Positions 1 to 10,262 of a stretch of 23,331 nucleotides of DNA are shown here, in pieces. The stretch is from Zancudomyces culisetae. Taxonomy: Eukaryota; Kickxellomycota; Harpellomycetes; Harpellales; Legeriomycetaceae. Numbering within the stretch: position 1 is the stretch's first letter; each line of letters starts with the position of its first letter. The DNA is taken from positions 1 through 23,331 of the forward strand of contig LSSK01000551.1 in assembly GCA_001969505.1 (NCBI GenBank). Direction: 5' to 3'. The notes under the pieces are model-generated. The model was not told the origin of the DNA. It did no database searches and was given only the letters and a program-made list of their open reading frames with translations. Position numbers and translations under genes: made by a program.

Positions 1-383
1 TGAAATAGAACATATAGCAGCGCGAATTTAAAGTTAATAAGAACAACAGCGAATTCTGTGTTTGATTTAGTCTCGGTGATTACCGAGACAATTAAAGTAT
101 TTGGATAGGATAGATTCTTTGCTTTTTTTTATATATTAGACTACAGTTTGGTTTTAATCACATCAAATCTTGCAAGCTGCCAATGTACTTAGGGTATTTT
201 TTTTATTTTTTTTTATTTTTTTGCTGGAGGATTTTGGACTTGTACAATTTTACGAGACTGAAAAAAAAAATTTTTATATTCCTTATTGTGTAAGACTGAA
301 TAATAATTTAATTGTATTAAAATGGTTGGGTTTAGTTTAGTGTTGAATATTCGTAAATAAAAGCTATACAATAAAAGAGCGGC
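1..383. other. 5' flank of the Med11-like gene, no gene seen
   Basis: No convincing coding sequence is visible. The stretch is AT-rich, with T-rich runs near 191-221 and an A10T5 tract at 261-275. It holds a perfect 8-bp inverted repeat at 70-89, listed separately. It probably includes the promoter and 5' leader of the gene that starts at 384. Confidence 0.5.
70..89. promoter_or_regulatory. Perfect inverted repeat, CGG-N6-CCG type
   Basis: The sequence GTCTCGGT-GATT-ACCGAGAC is an exact 8-bp inverted repeat around a 4-nt centre. Inside it lies CGG-N6-CCG, the half-site geometry bound by Zn2Cys6 dimers such as yeast Ppr1. It sits about 300 bp upstream of the Med11-like start codon. It could equally be an RNA hairpin at the end of a transcript from beyond the window edge. 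The repeat is seen directly; the binding role is inferred. Confidence 0.35.
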
Positions 384-851
384 ATGGAAAAGGCAAAGAC
401 AAAATTGGAAGAACTGTACGAGATTGAGTACAAAATTCGCGAGGTCTTGGATATTGCACAACAGATTTTGGAGAAACAAAGTAGTTGTGGGTTAGGAAAT
501 CTAGAGGCTGGAGGGCAAATACAAACGGAAAAAGGCAATCTTGATGATGGAATGAGTGTGGGGGTAGGTATGGGTGTTTTGGTAGACATGTATGTTCAAA
601 AACTGGAGGAAATCAAAATAGGAATATGTAAAAACTACAAAACAGAATATCAATACTCGAATGAGCCAAGCGGAATTATGAGCAACATCCAGCCTCGCCA
701 GCAATATTCACAATCCCAACAGCAACATATCCACGGTCAAGGTAGAAGAAAAAGAGGAGATATCTTAGCGGAGAAGGAAAGACAGTTGGAGAATATTAGT
801 ATGGTTCTGGAATTTATTTATAAAAACATACCTGTAGAAAACAATGAATAG
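384..851 (+). CDS. MED11: Probable Mediator head subunit Med11
   Basis: A 155-residue intronless frame opens at an ATG. Residues 1-33 form a predicted amphipathic coiled coil (KTKLEELYEIEYKIREVLDI), resembling the Med11 opening, where a Leu- and Ile-rich helix carries an 'L..L..IE..I..vL..A' pattern. A second helix lies at about residues 67-85 and a third at about 130-150. They are separated by a Gly/Met-rich insert (about 45-65) and a Gln/Ser-rich linker (about 105-120). Med11 pairs with Med22 in the head module of Mediator, which links activators to RNA polymerase II. Known Med11 proteins are about 115-150 residues. The gene converges on the Pol5-like gene, with 115 bp between stop codons. 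The assignment rests on a short helical pattern; any small coiled-coil nuclear protein is an alternative. Confidence 0.45.
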   Translation: MEKAKTKLEELYEIEYKIREVLDIAQQILEKQSSCGLGNLEAGGQIQTEKGNLDDGMSVGVGMGVLVDMYVQKLEEIKIGICKNYKTEYQYSNEPSGIMSNIQPRQQYSQSQQQHIHGQGRRKRGDILAEKERQLENISMVLEFIYKNIPVENNE

Positions 852-966
852 AAAAGTACTGTATAATTTAGTGTAAGATTAAGTTGGTAAATAAAAAATT
901 AAAAACTGAGAAAATAATAAAGAAACAACTTAAAGGAAGTGGACATAGTCGTGTATTTGATTTAAG

Positions 967-3900
967 TTAGTTTAGCTTTTGTTTCTTGTTGTTATTTTTG
1001 TTGCTCTTCTTTTTGGTTTTGGTTTTGTTCTTGTTTTTGTTGTTCTTTTGAGAAGGAAGGGAACGCTTTCTGGAGTTAGAGGGGGTAGAAGTAGAGGTGG
1101 AAGGTTTGGTAAGCAAGGATAAAATGTTGTTAGAGTACTGGAGAACAGACGAGTTGTAGTTGTGTTGTTTCTGTTGTTGCTTTTCTTTGGCAAATGAGAG
1201 GAAAGACGTGATTGCGGATGACAAAGGAAGAGTGTCAAAGGAAGGAGAGGTTGCAGGTGAGGAAAAGAGAGGTTTTAGGATGAGGTAGAAATGTTTTAAA
1301 AAGTAGGAGATATGTAGGTTTGAAAGGTACTGGGAATCTGTGTTGGGAAGGGAAAAGTGTTTAGAGAAGAGAGATGAAAGGGACGAGACAAGAGTGGAGA
1401 GTGAAGTTGGGTTGATGGGCTGGTTGAGTTTAGATAGAGATGAGTAGAAGCGGAGCAACTCGGAGTATCTGAAGGATTTGGCGAGTGTGAAGGAAGAGTA
1501 AAAATCCAAGTATGGAGATAAAAATCCATCAAGAGTAGAAGAGAGATGAGGCGCTTTTTGGACTAGAGAAGTATAAAAGTCAAAAAGAACATTAGAGTTT
1601 TTGTTTGTAAAGTAGTCTACAATTGGAGGCTGGAGATTATCAAACAAGGATGGAGGAGAGGGGGAAGAAGGGAATTGGTTGATGCACACGGCGTAGAGGT
1701 TGGCCAGTGATTCGACGTGTTGTTTAGTGAGGGATGGTTTGGAGAGGGAAGACATTATTGTGGAGATGCATGTGGTGACGTCATCGAGGTTAGGCGATGC
1801 TTGTGAGGAAGAAAAGCTTGCCAGGCAGGAAAAGAATTTTGTAATGAGAGCCTGGTTGGGGTTTTTTTCTTTTTCTTTGAGTTTGGGAAGGAGAGGAAGA
1901 AGTTGGGAAATGAGATAGAAAGAGTGAGGGTTGATTTTGGTGGATTTGGGTGATTTGGGTGATGAAAGATAGAGAGAGACCAGATCAAGAACGCGGAGTT
2001 TGTAGTGGATTTGTATTTGTTGCAAGTGTTTTTTATTTGTTGCTGAGGCGTTTTTCTTTTGAAGCTTGAATAGTTCGGATAATTTGCTGTCGAATTGTAA
2101 CATTTGATCATCATCAAGCAACATTTCTTCCTCCTCCTCATCATCATCATCATCATCCTCATCATCGTTATTGTCGTCATCATCACCTTCTTCTTCTTCT
2201 TGATCCTCTTCTTCCTCTTCCTCTTCATCATCATCATCATCATCCTCTTCGTCATCTTCGCTCTCCTCATCTTCTTGATCCTCCTCATCATCGCCATCAA
2301 TATCCTCGCCGTCAATATCCTCGCCTTCATCTTCTTGCTCGACACTGGAATCAGTGCCCTTAATAGCAGACACCAGCTCATCAATTCCTTGTTTGCTTAT
2401 CTTACTGGTAATTTCCCTAAACACAAGCTGGATTGATGGTCGCAAAAAGGCTGTTTTACTGCTCAGCAAATCCACCAACACGGTAACTAGTTTATCGCTA
2501 TTGTTGATATTTTCTATAATTTCGTTGATTTCTGGATTCACTACATTATCCTCTTCATCCTCCTCCTCCTCCTCTTCTTCTTCTTCTTCTAGGAGATTCT
2601 GTTCCCCATCTAGTTTAGAGTCTACAAAATCTTGGATCCCCAGCATAAACACCAACTCCTTCACCCTCTTATCTCTACCGGCGTTTTCTTCATTCTCTTG
2701 CTTTCGCTGCAAAAAGTCGATTATAAACTGTGCCGAATTAATCTTTAGTCGTCTAGTTATATCTACCATCAGCTCCTCTTGAGCATTATTTCCGCTGGCA
2801 CTAACATTGGCATTTTTGTTGGCATTTCCTCTAGCCTTAACATTAAAACTTTTCATTAATGCACCTATTACGCTCAATATCTTTTCATAGCTACCATTTG
2901 CAACAAGCATGTCTATAACTTTAACCACAAAATCTTTGCTGTTATCCTGGGTCTGTTGGACCTTATCAACTCCAGCTGATCGCAACTGCATCTGTGCTTG
3001 GTGTAACACCTCCTCATTAGTCAGCTTAACCAGTAACTCTACTACGTGTGTTGGTATCTTTGGTTTCTCCGCCAAATCACACTGCATCTTTAACAACTCG
3101 CGTAAAATCACCATTCGTACCTTATCTCGGCCAACATTTTCATTGTTAACCTTGGGCTTGTTTTTGCCCTTATTTTTAATGTTCACTCCATTGTTATTCT
3201 GAACATTCGCAGTCTGTCCATTTAGTATCTGTTTTATCAAATGTCTGTTACTAATCTTGTCAAAATCAACCTCCTTGTTCAATTCCAATGCAATCAATAC
3301 TCCCAAATTCACCTCTCCATCCTTTTCGACATCGCTGCTCTCTACAAGTTCCTGTATTCTCTCTACGATTTTGTTTGCTATGCCATTCAGCTTACTCTTT
3401 TTATTTACCACTTGTCTGGCTAATGCGGCTGCTGTATTTTTTGTAAATATACTCTTACTCAGTTCTCTCATATTAACAGCCCCTGCGATTTTCCTTTTTT
3501 CACTATTCCCCTCCAACTCTAGACCCAAGTTCAAGTCCAATCCTGTATTTGATTCTGAATCAAGTTCTAAAACGTATTTTATCAACTGGAATCCCCAGAA
3601 TTTTCTTGTTGTAGTACTTGTTTCCATTCCAAAGTATCCCTCATCCACTACTGTTTTCCAGATATCATTAAACCCTACATCTTGGCCCTTTGTTCCCTTG
3701 CTGGCTCTCTTGTTACTGGTTCCAAAATCTTCAATGATTTTATACCACACTGAATGGAAATATCCGTGATGTGGCTCATACTCACTCCCAGCTCCATGAT
3801 CTGCATCCATATCTACATCCATATCCGCTCCCTCCTCTCCTCCTATAGGCATCTGCTTATTTGTCTCGATCAATAATTTACTCAATCTATCTATATTTCT

Positions 3901-4737
3901 CTTGTCAAACACATTTCCGCCTACCCACTCCTCATTTATCTTCACTTTATATACTTTGCTGTTTTTGGATTTTGATCCGCTTTCACGCTCTCTGAGTTTC
4001 AGCTGCTTGTCCATTTCCATATAAACCTTCAGCTCATCGCAGTTTCTAATCTTGCCTTCCTGTCCAAACACAATGCTGCTAATCACCTCAGCGACTTTTG
4101 CCAACTTTTCTTTCTGTTCTTTTTGGTCTCCACTCTTGCCACCATTGCTGAAGACAGATTCAAGTACTTTGCATATACCCTCATGTCCTGCTTCTCGAAG
4201 CCATTTTTTGTTCTCTCCCAACTCTTTCAGCTCCATTACTACCTCTTTTATATCCTCACTGGTTGTACTTGCTCTAGTCAGCAACCCACTTGCAATTACT
4301 GCAAATATCACAAACAATTTACCAAATATCTTGTCCCGGAGTTCTTGCCCACTCACACCGCCACTACTGCCGTTTGCTGTAGCGGCTTTGCTTTCTGTCA
4401 CGGTTTTCATAATTTCCATTATTACCCGTGTTGTTACATGCTGATTGTTTCGCAGAATCTCAATCAGAACCATACAAAATCCCTGTCTTGCTCCGTCCCG
4501 CGAACTTGTCATACCCTTCACCAATCGTTTGATCGCATATGCCACTTCGTTTGCACTCTGCTCGCTCAATTCGCTTTCAGTATATGCAACATTGTTCTTG
4601 TCACCATTTTGTTCACCCTTTTCCTCTTCGTATTGTTTTTGGATTTCGGCTAAGGCTAACACCAGGCCTTTCCCTGCCTTTATCCGCTTTTCTGCATTCA
4701 GATCGGCAAGATCCCAATAATAACCTAATGTTCCCAT
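967..4737 (-). CDS. POL5: Pol5/MYBBP1A family nucleolar protein (DNA polymerase phi)
   Basis: An intronless frame of 1256 residues starts at an ATG (4735-4737 on the complement). The family hallmarks are at the N-terminus: YYWDLADL at residues 6-13, and a helical repeat block at about 64-95 containing RLVKGMTSSRDGARQGF, the conserved 'RL..G..SsR..AR.GF' signature. A helical-repeat body follows to about residue 790. There is a short Glu run near 716-727, then a very long Asp/Glu tract at about 790-880. The segment after it is Ser/Pro/Leu-rich, and the last 50 or so residues are Lys/Asn-rich, which suits nuclear or nucleolar targeting. Despite the polymerase name, the family acts in rRNA synthesis and ribosome biogenesis (S. 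cerevisiae Pol5, human MYBBP1A). The length is within the family range of about 1000-1330. Several long frames on the opposite strand are shadows of this gene. Confidence 0.88.
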   Translation of the reverse strand: MGTLGYYWDLADLNAEKRIKAGKGLVLALAEIQKQYEEEKGEQNGDKNNVAYTESELSEQSANEVAYAIKRLVKGMTSSRDGARQGFCMVLIEILRNNQHVTTRVIMEIMKTVTESKAATANGSSGGVSGQELRDKIFGKLFVIFAVIASGLLTRASTTSEDIKEVVMELKELGENKKWLREAGHEGICKVLESVFSNGGKSGDQKEQKEKLAKVAEVISSIVFGQEGKIRNCDELKVYMEMDKQLKLRERESGSKSKNSKVYKVKINEEWVGGNVFDKRNIDRLSKLLIETNKQMPIGGEEGADMDVDMDADHGAGSEYEPHHGYFHSVWYKIIEDFGTSNKRASKGTKGQDVGFNDIWKTVVDEGYFGMETSTTTRKFWGFQLIKYVLELDSESNTGLDLNLGLELEGNSEKRKIAGAVNMRELSKSIFTKNTAAALARQVVNKKSKLNGIANKIVERIQELVESSDVEKDGEVNLGVLIALELNKEVDFDKISNRHLIKQILNGQTANVQNNNGVNIKNKGKNKPKVNNENVGRDKVRMVILRELLKMQCDLAEKPKIPTHVVELLVKLTNEEVLHQAQMQLRSAGVDKVQQTQDNSKDFVVKVIDMLVANGSYEKILSVIGALMKSFNVKARGNANKNANVSASGNNAQEELMVDITRRLKINSAQFIIDFLQRKQENEENAGRDKRVKELVFMLGIQDFVDSKLDGEQNLLEEEEEEEEEEDEEDNVVNPEINEIIENINNSDKLVTVLVDLLSSKTAFLRPSIQLVFREITSKISKQGIDELVSAIKGTDSSVEQEDEGEDIDGEDIDGDDEEDQEDEESEDDEEDDDDDDEEEEEEEDQEEEEGDDDDNNDDEDDDDDDEEEEEMLLDDDQMLQFDSKLSELFKLQKKNASATNKKHLQQIQIHYKLRVLDLVSLYLSSPKSPKSTKINPHSFYLISQLLPLLPKLKEKEKNPNQALITKFFSCLASFSSSQASPNLDDVTTCISTIMSSLSKPSLTKQHVESLANLYAVCINQFPSSPSPPSLFDNLQPPIVDYFTNKNSNVLFDFYTSLVQKAPHLSSTLDGFLSPYLDFYSSFTLAKSFRYSELLRFYSSLSKLNQPINPTSLSTLVSSLSSLFSKHFSLPNTDSQYLSNLHISYFLKHFYLILKPLFSSPATSPSFDTLPLSSAITSFLSFAKEKQQQKQHNYNSSVLQYSNNILSLLTKPSTSTSTPSNSRKRSLPSQKNNKNKNKTKTKKKSNKNNNKKQKLN
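2104..2340 (-). repeat. Trinucleotide-rich acidic tract in POL5
   Basis: Runs of TCA/TCC/TTC triplets on the plus strand encode Asp and Glu on the minus strand, giving an almost unbroken acidic domain of about 80 residues (about 799-878 of Pol5). A smaller run lies at about 2555-2590. Such runs are prone to slippage. Acidic tracts are typical of nucleolar proteins that contact basic ribosomal or histone proteins. Confidence 0.85.
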
Positions 4738-6280
4738 TTCCTATATTGGTGCTCTTTTTTTTGATATTACTCTATTTCTATGAAAACTAGCGGTAAAAAA
4801 AACTAATAAACTAAACTATCTAACTGGATGTAAACTTTACCACACTATTCAGTATTTGTATTGATATAAGTAATATACTTAATTATGTTCCTATTTACAA
4901 GTTATATTCTCTTTGCATTTAGTGCTTTGGTTTTATTTTTTTTGCAGTCTCAGCACTGTATATTCTTTACAATGTATTTTTTTTATTTTAAAAAAATTTT
5001 TTTTTTATTAATTATGATTTCTCGAATCAATCAATAGCTCGAAAAAATTTTTTATATCACAATTCTGTAAATTACAACATCAAAAAGAATGGCCAATTTC
5101 TGGAGAAAAAAAAACAAAAAATCGAGAATAATGGGTGGTGATTGAGAGAAAAGAGGAAAGAGGGTGATTGGTTTTTTTCTTTCAAAATCTCGATTCAACC
5201 AAAGGGAATTTTAACTATTGTTAAAAAGATGGAAAAGCCCCCACCCCATTCCACCACACACTCCCGCACACCCCCCCCATGAGGTTGCATATTTTCATCT
5301 TCATCCTGAAGCAAGTCTATCGAATTATGTTCATCTAAAAAAAAAAGTATTCATTTATACCACCTGTAATTTGTGCGTTCTTGTACATGCATTCCACACT
5401 TCCAAAGATCAAAAGATCGCTTGTGATAGTTATATTAAACCATGGCTTTTGAAAAATAAACAAAAGCAAACCTGCAGGTTCCTATCCAGGCCAAAAATTA
5501 GTGCAATTTCTGTTCAAGAAAAGCACAACTAGATCATATTCAATTGATCATATATTACACTCAAAAAAGTACATGAAAATAATAGTTTACCACAACACAC
5601 GCAAACTGGATAAATTATTTATAGACGCAGAGTTTCAAGACAAAATAGCGAAAAGCTTTATTATGCAAGCAAAGTAAAAATACAAAAAAGCCAAACTATT
5701 AAATTCTATTATTATGCATCTACATAAGAGTTGACCAACTGAGCATACATTATCAGGATGAGTTTCTCCAGATCTATGAATATACACACAGAGATACTTT
5801 AGAATATTGCTATTGTGATGACTGCAATCTGAGAGCAGATCCACGCTAATCAAAAGCGAGTGTTTGTTGAAGATAAATGATCAGAAAAGGATGTGGTAAG
5901 CAAAAGTTTATCAATCATAAGGATCAGTAGCAGAACTGACTGGTTTGGATTTCATCATTATCATCTTCAACAAGACCGCTCTTTTTGGCCTGGTTCGCCA
6001 GAATCCGTCTCCAAATTTAAAAAGCAATGAAACTTACAATCAAATCCAAGAACAGCGAATTAAAATCAGCATGCAACCCACAACCAAAAGTAATCAGAGT
6101 CGGCACAACATGACTTGTAAAGACAACTCTATCTTCCAGATTTGTGCAATTGACAACCTAGCAGCAATAACAATTTTGTTAATAATCAGTCTTGTTCAGA
6201 TAAAACAAAATAAAGTTTTCAAAATTTGGAGATAACCAAAAAAATACACAGATCAGATGGTGATGCATGTTGTTGATTGT

Positions 6281-6296
6281 ATAATTCATGAATTAT
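6281..6296. repeat. Perfect 16-bp palindrome
   Basis: ATAATTCATGAATTAT is its own exact reverse complement. It lies in the middle of the 3.2-kb noncoding stretch. It could be a binding site for a dimeric factor or a small cruciform; nothing else in the sequence indicates a role. Confidence 0.6.
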
Positions 6297-7588
6297 CATT
6301 AAAAAACTTGGTTAATATATCATCTTTTAGTCGTATCCCTTGGTCTCCAAATAATAAAAATATAGTATACCATATCAATCCAAGTAATTACCTTGTAGCA
6401 CTTCGGATTGACTAGAGACTCTCCCAGATTCACAAAATTACACTTCAGCACAAAGTATAAAATCATGTACAGTATGACACACATATTCAAATGTCTGCTT
6501 CAACTATGGATCACATCCTACAAATTTAACATCATAAATGATACAGATTAGATTCAGCATACATATGTTATAATAGAAATATAACCGGAAAAGGTCGCAC
6601 ACAAACACACATCCAAGTCAGAGAAATTGATAAAATAATTTAATTAATTGATCAGAAACGAGGAATTCCATTTATCTCAAAAGTACTGTTAATTTTTTTG
6701 AATTTCATTTATAAATAAATTTACATCAAAGTACTCTCTTCATCATCAAATTAATTAAAAAAGAGATAACATATCTGCCTTAGACAATGTGTGCCAGAGT
6801 GAAGTAGGTAGAAGCCAAGTTCTCCCCCCTTTCCTCTCATCTTTCACGCCAACAAAACAATATGCTATAATAAATACATCAACTCACCTTTTCATCTAAT
6901 CAATTTGAAGAATGCGCTCCTCCCTCTTAAAGCCACTTGAAAGCAAAAGGAAAGTCATATCGCAATAATAACAATACACTCACTCCTTCTGCCCTTGTGC
7001 TCTCATGATCTTCTGCGATCTCAACCTTTTACGGATACAGACAGTACCTGCCTCTACCTGGTTAGTTCAGATAATGTAAAAGTATTTCTGGAAACTCAGC
7101 TTATTTAAGTATTAAAAAAAAATGAAAAAAATTTTCCAAAAATTTTTTTTTTCCAGTCTCAAACATGGAGTAGGGGTTAAAACTGCAGCTCCTGGCATCT
7201 CGAACTACATACTCGAATGAAAAATTGGTCAAACAGCCAATTACCAAACCCATAAAAAAAAAATTTTTTTCGTACTCTTTTCTGCTTTTATTTATTTCTG
7301 CAGTAATCAATCAGCGACAAAGAAAGGATCCAAAATGCTAACCGAGATTTTTATGACTGAACGACTAAACTTGTTGCTTTCATGTATCTTCAATCGCACC
7401 ACAGTCCCCAACGAATCCTTTTTTTTATATACAATGGGTAGTATGTAATATACTCGCACAGTTTGCTGCACTTTTTTACCATCTTGATTTACTCGACTTG
7501 CAGAGTTGTCCCCATTACCCCCATCGTTACTTGCTTTTTTTGACTTTTCTTTACATTTTCTGGAAAAAAAAAGGCCAACTATGATTTG

Positions 7589-7831
7589 CCAATAAATCGA
7601 ATGTACTTATCGCCATCATGATAAAAATTCAAAAGCGATAAAAACAAAACTACCATGATTTTGAACATCTTTTTGGTGTCTTGTAAAAAAAAAAAATGAA
7701 GCCAAAATTAGCGCGTGGTAGATAGGACGGAAAACTTTCAGCTTTTCCTAAGCAAGCAAAATCAGGGCATAGGCACAAACAAATATCGCATGTATCCAAC
7801 CTACTCCGTTAGTTTCCTCTCCTTCCAATAA
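7589..7831 (+). promoter_or_regulatory. Two CCAATAA boxes upstream of ATP synthase subunit e
   Basis: CCAATAA occurs at 7589-7595 and at 7825-7831, about 390 and 150 bp before the subunit e start codon. Both fit the fungal HAP complex core CCAATNA. HAP complexes commonly control respiratory genes in fungi, so a role here is plausible. The motif is short and the DNA AT-rich, so chance is a real alternative. Confidence 0.3.
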
Positions 7832-7978
7832 TCACACGCTCAATTCCTCCCAGTTATTATTTTGGCAATAAAATTTTTTTTATTATTCGCTTTATCATAT
7901 TGTAGATTTTATATTGTAATCATACTACAAAGTAAAAACTGAAAAAACACAGAAAAAAAAGAAAAGCAATTAAGGAAA

Positions 7979-8275
7979 ATGTCTGCCACCCAAAACGCAA
8001 TTAGAAAAGTATCACCATTCTACCTACTCACAAGGTATGGAGCTCTTGGATTCGGTATAGCTTACGGATTCGTACACGCAAGAACTCTTCGCAAAGAAGC
8101 AGAGCACAAGAGAGATTTAGAAAGTTACAATAAGAAAGTCCAACTCGTCGAACTGGCCAAACAAGAATATTCTAAGAAGAACGTGGTTCAATCCAACTCT
8201 ACCACCTCCCAAGGTTCAGTCAATTTCGAGGATCCAAATTTCAATGCCGAAGAATGGGCCAAAACCCTTGCATAA
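7979..8275 (+). CDS. ATP21: Mitochondrial F1Fo ATP synthase subunit e
   Basis: A 98-residue intronless frame, close to the 96 residues of S. cerevisiae Atp21/Tim11. One short membrane segment at about residues 20-34 (RYGALGFGIAYGFVHAR) carries the GxxxG motif (Gly26 and Gly30) through which subunit e contacts subunit g and dimerises ATP synthase complexes in the inner membrane. It is followed by a charged coiled coil (about residues 35-68) with the family pattern 'Y..K..LVE.AK.EY.K'. The ATG at 7979 gives the usual family N-terminus, and an A-rich leader precedes it. Subunit e shapes cristae and is not needed for catalysis. The gene converges on LIP2. Confidence 0.88.
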   Translation: MSATQNAIRKVSPFYLLTRYGALGFGIAYGFVHARTLRKEAEHKRDLESYNKKVQLVELAKQEYSKKNVVQSNSTTSQGSVNFEDPNFNAEEWAKTLA

Positions 8276-8802
8276 ATATACCTAATCGATATTTCGAGCA
8301 GTGAAAACTGTTATGATCACAATAGCGATGGCGAGCTCAAATACACGGGCGAAAACACACACACACACATAATCACAACTATTTTTATTTCACACTTTCT
8401 TGAGCAACATACAGATTAATCTCTGTACTCGGTTACTTTTTTTTTGCTATCTTTCTCTGTTTTGCCCCATCATTAAATTATTTAGCTATCCTGTTTTATG
8501 CTACATAAAATTTTGACTAAATAAAAGTTTAATGTGAATAAAAAAAGGCGTCACCATGCTCTTACTTTGTTAGTTTGAAGCAATATACCTAAAAAAAGTA
8601 CACCAATAATTCATTTATTTGAAGGAAGGATGGGGAGAAACGTGACACTACGTTGCGCAGAGTGTAACAGATTTCATCATTCATATGAAGATGATGGTAT
8701 ATAAAATGCTTGATATTTATATTTTATAGGTGAGAAAAGGGAATAATAGCAGGAATAAAAATGAAGATAGCACTGGAAGCTGCCCATCTAATACAAAACA
8801 AG
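8276..8802. other. Convergent 3' region between ATP21 and LIP2
   Basis: These 527 bp separate the stop codons of two convergent genes and should hold both 3' untranslated regions. I see no gene. The only distinct element is a short (AC)7 microsatellite at 8355-8368. Confidence 0.6.
8355..8368. repeat. (AC)7 microsatellite
   Basis: A simple dinucleotide repeat in the probable 3' untranslated region of the subunit e gene. Confidence 0.8.
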
Positions 8803-10262
8803 TTAATCTAGATAACGTTTAATGAACTCAAAAGATTCAGGCGATATCGTCTCTAATGGCACAACACGCACATGAAAAGTGCTAGAAAAACACGACAAAA
8901 CATCATCAATGACTCTGGTTGTAGAAATATCAGTTATGATGCTGGCTGCACCCTCAATACCCCGGCCACTTTGCTCTGAAAAGGTGTATCCGAGCTCCTT
9001 GACCAAAGATGTCGCTGTTTTACCCACCAAGCCACAAGGTACGATCTTTCTAAACATTTCCAAGTCTGTCGAGCAGTTCAGTGCGATCCCATGTGATGTA
9101 ATGTATTTTTTTACATGACATCCTACATTCAGAGTTTGCGAGTTCGTTAGTTGTGTGATGTGTCAATACTCTGATATATCTCATCAACAATAAACATATT
9201 TTGGCCCAAAAAAAAGTAAAGTAAAGTAAAAAAGGAAACAAATAGACTAATAATCAAGGAATTACCTGTTGCCGCAATTTTAGTGGACTCTGAAGTCCAA
9301 ACACCTGGAAATCCACTCTGTTTAAAACTCGGTACCCCATATCTTTTGCATACTTCGATCACTGTATCTTCAAGTTTGTCTACATAACATCTAACGCCTA
9401 ACTGTTGAACATATGTTAAAGCCAAATTAGGCGGAATCCAATTTATAACCTCTCCTTCACTCGAACAAAAATATTTCTTCAACCATTATGAAGCATTCTC
9501 TTTGAATATCAGTATTGAACAATGACCTTTTGAGGACACACTTACCTTGAACTTTTTTAGATCGAGTATTGGGTATATTACCAACTGACCTGGCCCGTGG
9601 TATGTTATCTCCCCGCCCCTCGGTGCCTATTTTTGCATTTAACTCTTATTATTTAACTTTCTCGTTAATTTGTGGTCCTATACTGCCATCGATTTTTTTT
9701 CGTATATGAGGCGTAGTATAAGCCAAACCAATAATAAAAAGTACGAGAGAAGAGGAGGCGAGAACATATTTAAACAACCAGAATAAAACTAGAATACCTC
9801 ATAGTACTCCGCGCCGATTTTTGAAAACTCTTGCAAATCACTTTCTGACAGTTTTCCCCTGTTTCTAATGCCATTCGTGTAGACTGGATCGTGCTCAACA
9901 AACAGCAAAATCTCTGTTTTTGCCAGCTCGCTCTCTTTTTCGTTTGAAGTCCTTAACTTTACAATTTCAGCCTGTAAATCCAAGGCCTTTTTATATCCCA
10001 CCTTTCCCAAATCTATATACCCAACATTAATTCGCTCAACTCTGTTACGACTCAAACCACATGAATTACCGCTCTCTTTTGTTGTTGATTCTAACCTTTT
10101 GGGAATATCTAGTTTATTTACATTTTCTTTTAAATCCCACACTGAGCCTTGAATGTTTCTAGTGTGTATTCTTGCAATCTTTATTTTCAGGTTTGAGTTT
10201 CGATACATATGATTTCTCGCATTCTCCACAAATGAGCTTGAAATAATACTTCTCACCACCAT
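8803..10262 (-). CDS. LIP2: Mitochondrial octanoyl/lipoyl transferase (LipB family)
   Basis: My model has four exons on the complement: 10262-9798, 9626-9546, 9401-9266 and 9122-8803, with introns of 171, 144 and 143 nt. The join is 1002 nt, in frame, and encodes 333 residues, close to S. cerevisiae Lip2 (328). The enzyme moves an octanoyl group from acyl carrier protein to lipoyl domains such as the glycine cleavage H protein, the first step of lipoate synthesis. The N-terminus is Arg/Ser/Asn-rich, as in a mitochondrial presequence. Diagnostic motifs read across the junctions: EHDPVYTNG (exon 1), [14 protein letters not shown] (exon 2), the catalytic lysine in STKIAAT (Lys223, exon 3), and SHGIALN with the catalytic cysteine of VPCGLVG (Cys257, exon 4). 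The last intron has a good branch point (CAACTAAC). The acceptor of intron 2 at 9402 is the least certain junction, but it places LGVR directly after LKKFK, as in bacterial LipB. Confidence 0.9.

Larger units (their letters stand above)
4738..7978. other. Long divergent intergenic region, no convincing gene
   Basis: These 3.2 kb lie between the divergently transcribed POL5 and subunit e genes. The only open frames are short, many lack an ATG, and none shows a recognisable family. I found no tRNA or spliceosomal RNA. Directly visible structures are a perfect 16-bp palindrome at 6281-6296, several A-tract/T-tract palindromes (4990-5006, 5042-5053, 7125-7135, 7138-7152, 7254-7270) and two CCAATAA boxes close to the subunit e gene. 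The minus strand carries a few exon-like fragments with splice consensus, discussed among the findings. The region may hold a noncoding RNA or a poorly conserved spliced gene. Confidence 0.5.

Noticed and set aside
1755-4653. Several frames of 110-210 codons on the plus strand, and one in another minus frame, inside POL5
   Set aside because: They are shadows of the POL5 reading frame and of its Asp/Glu triplet repeats; their translations are low-complexity and match no family.
5218-6235. Short frames in the POL5-ATP21 gap
   Set aside because: They are low in complexity, match no family, and are of a length expected by chance in this DNA.
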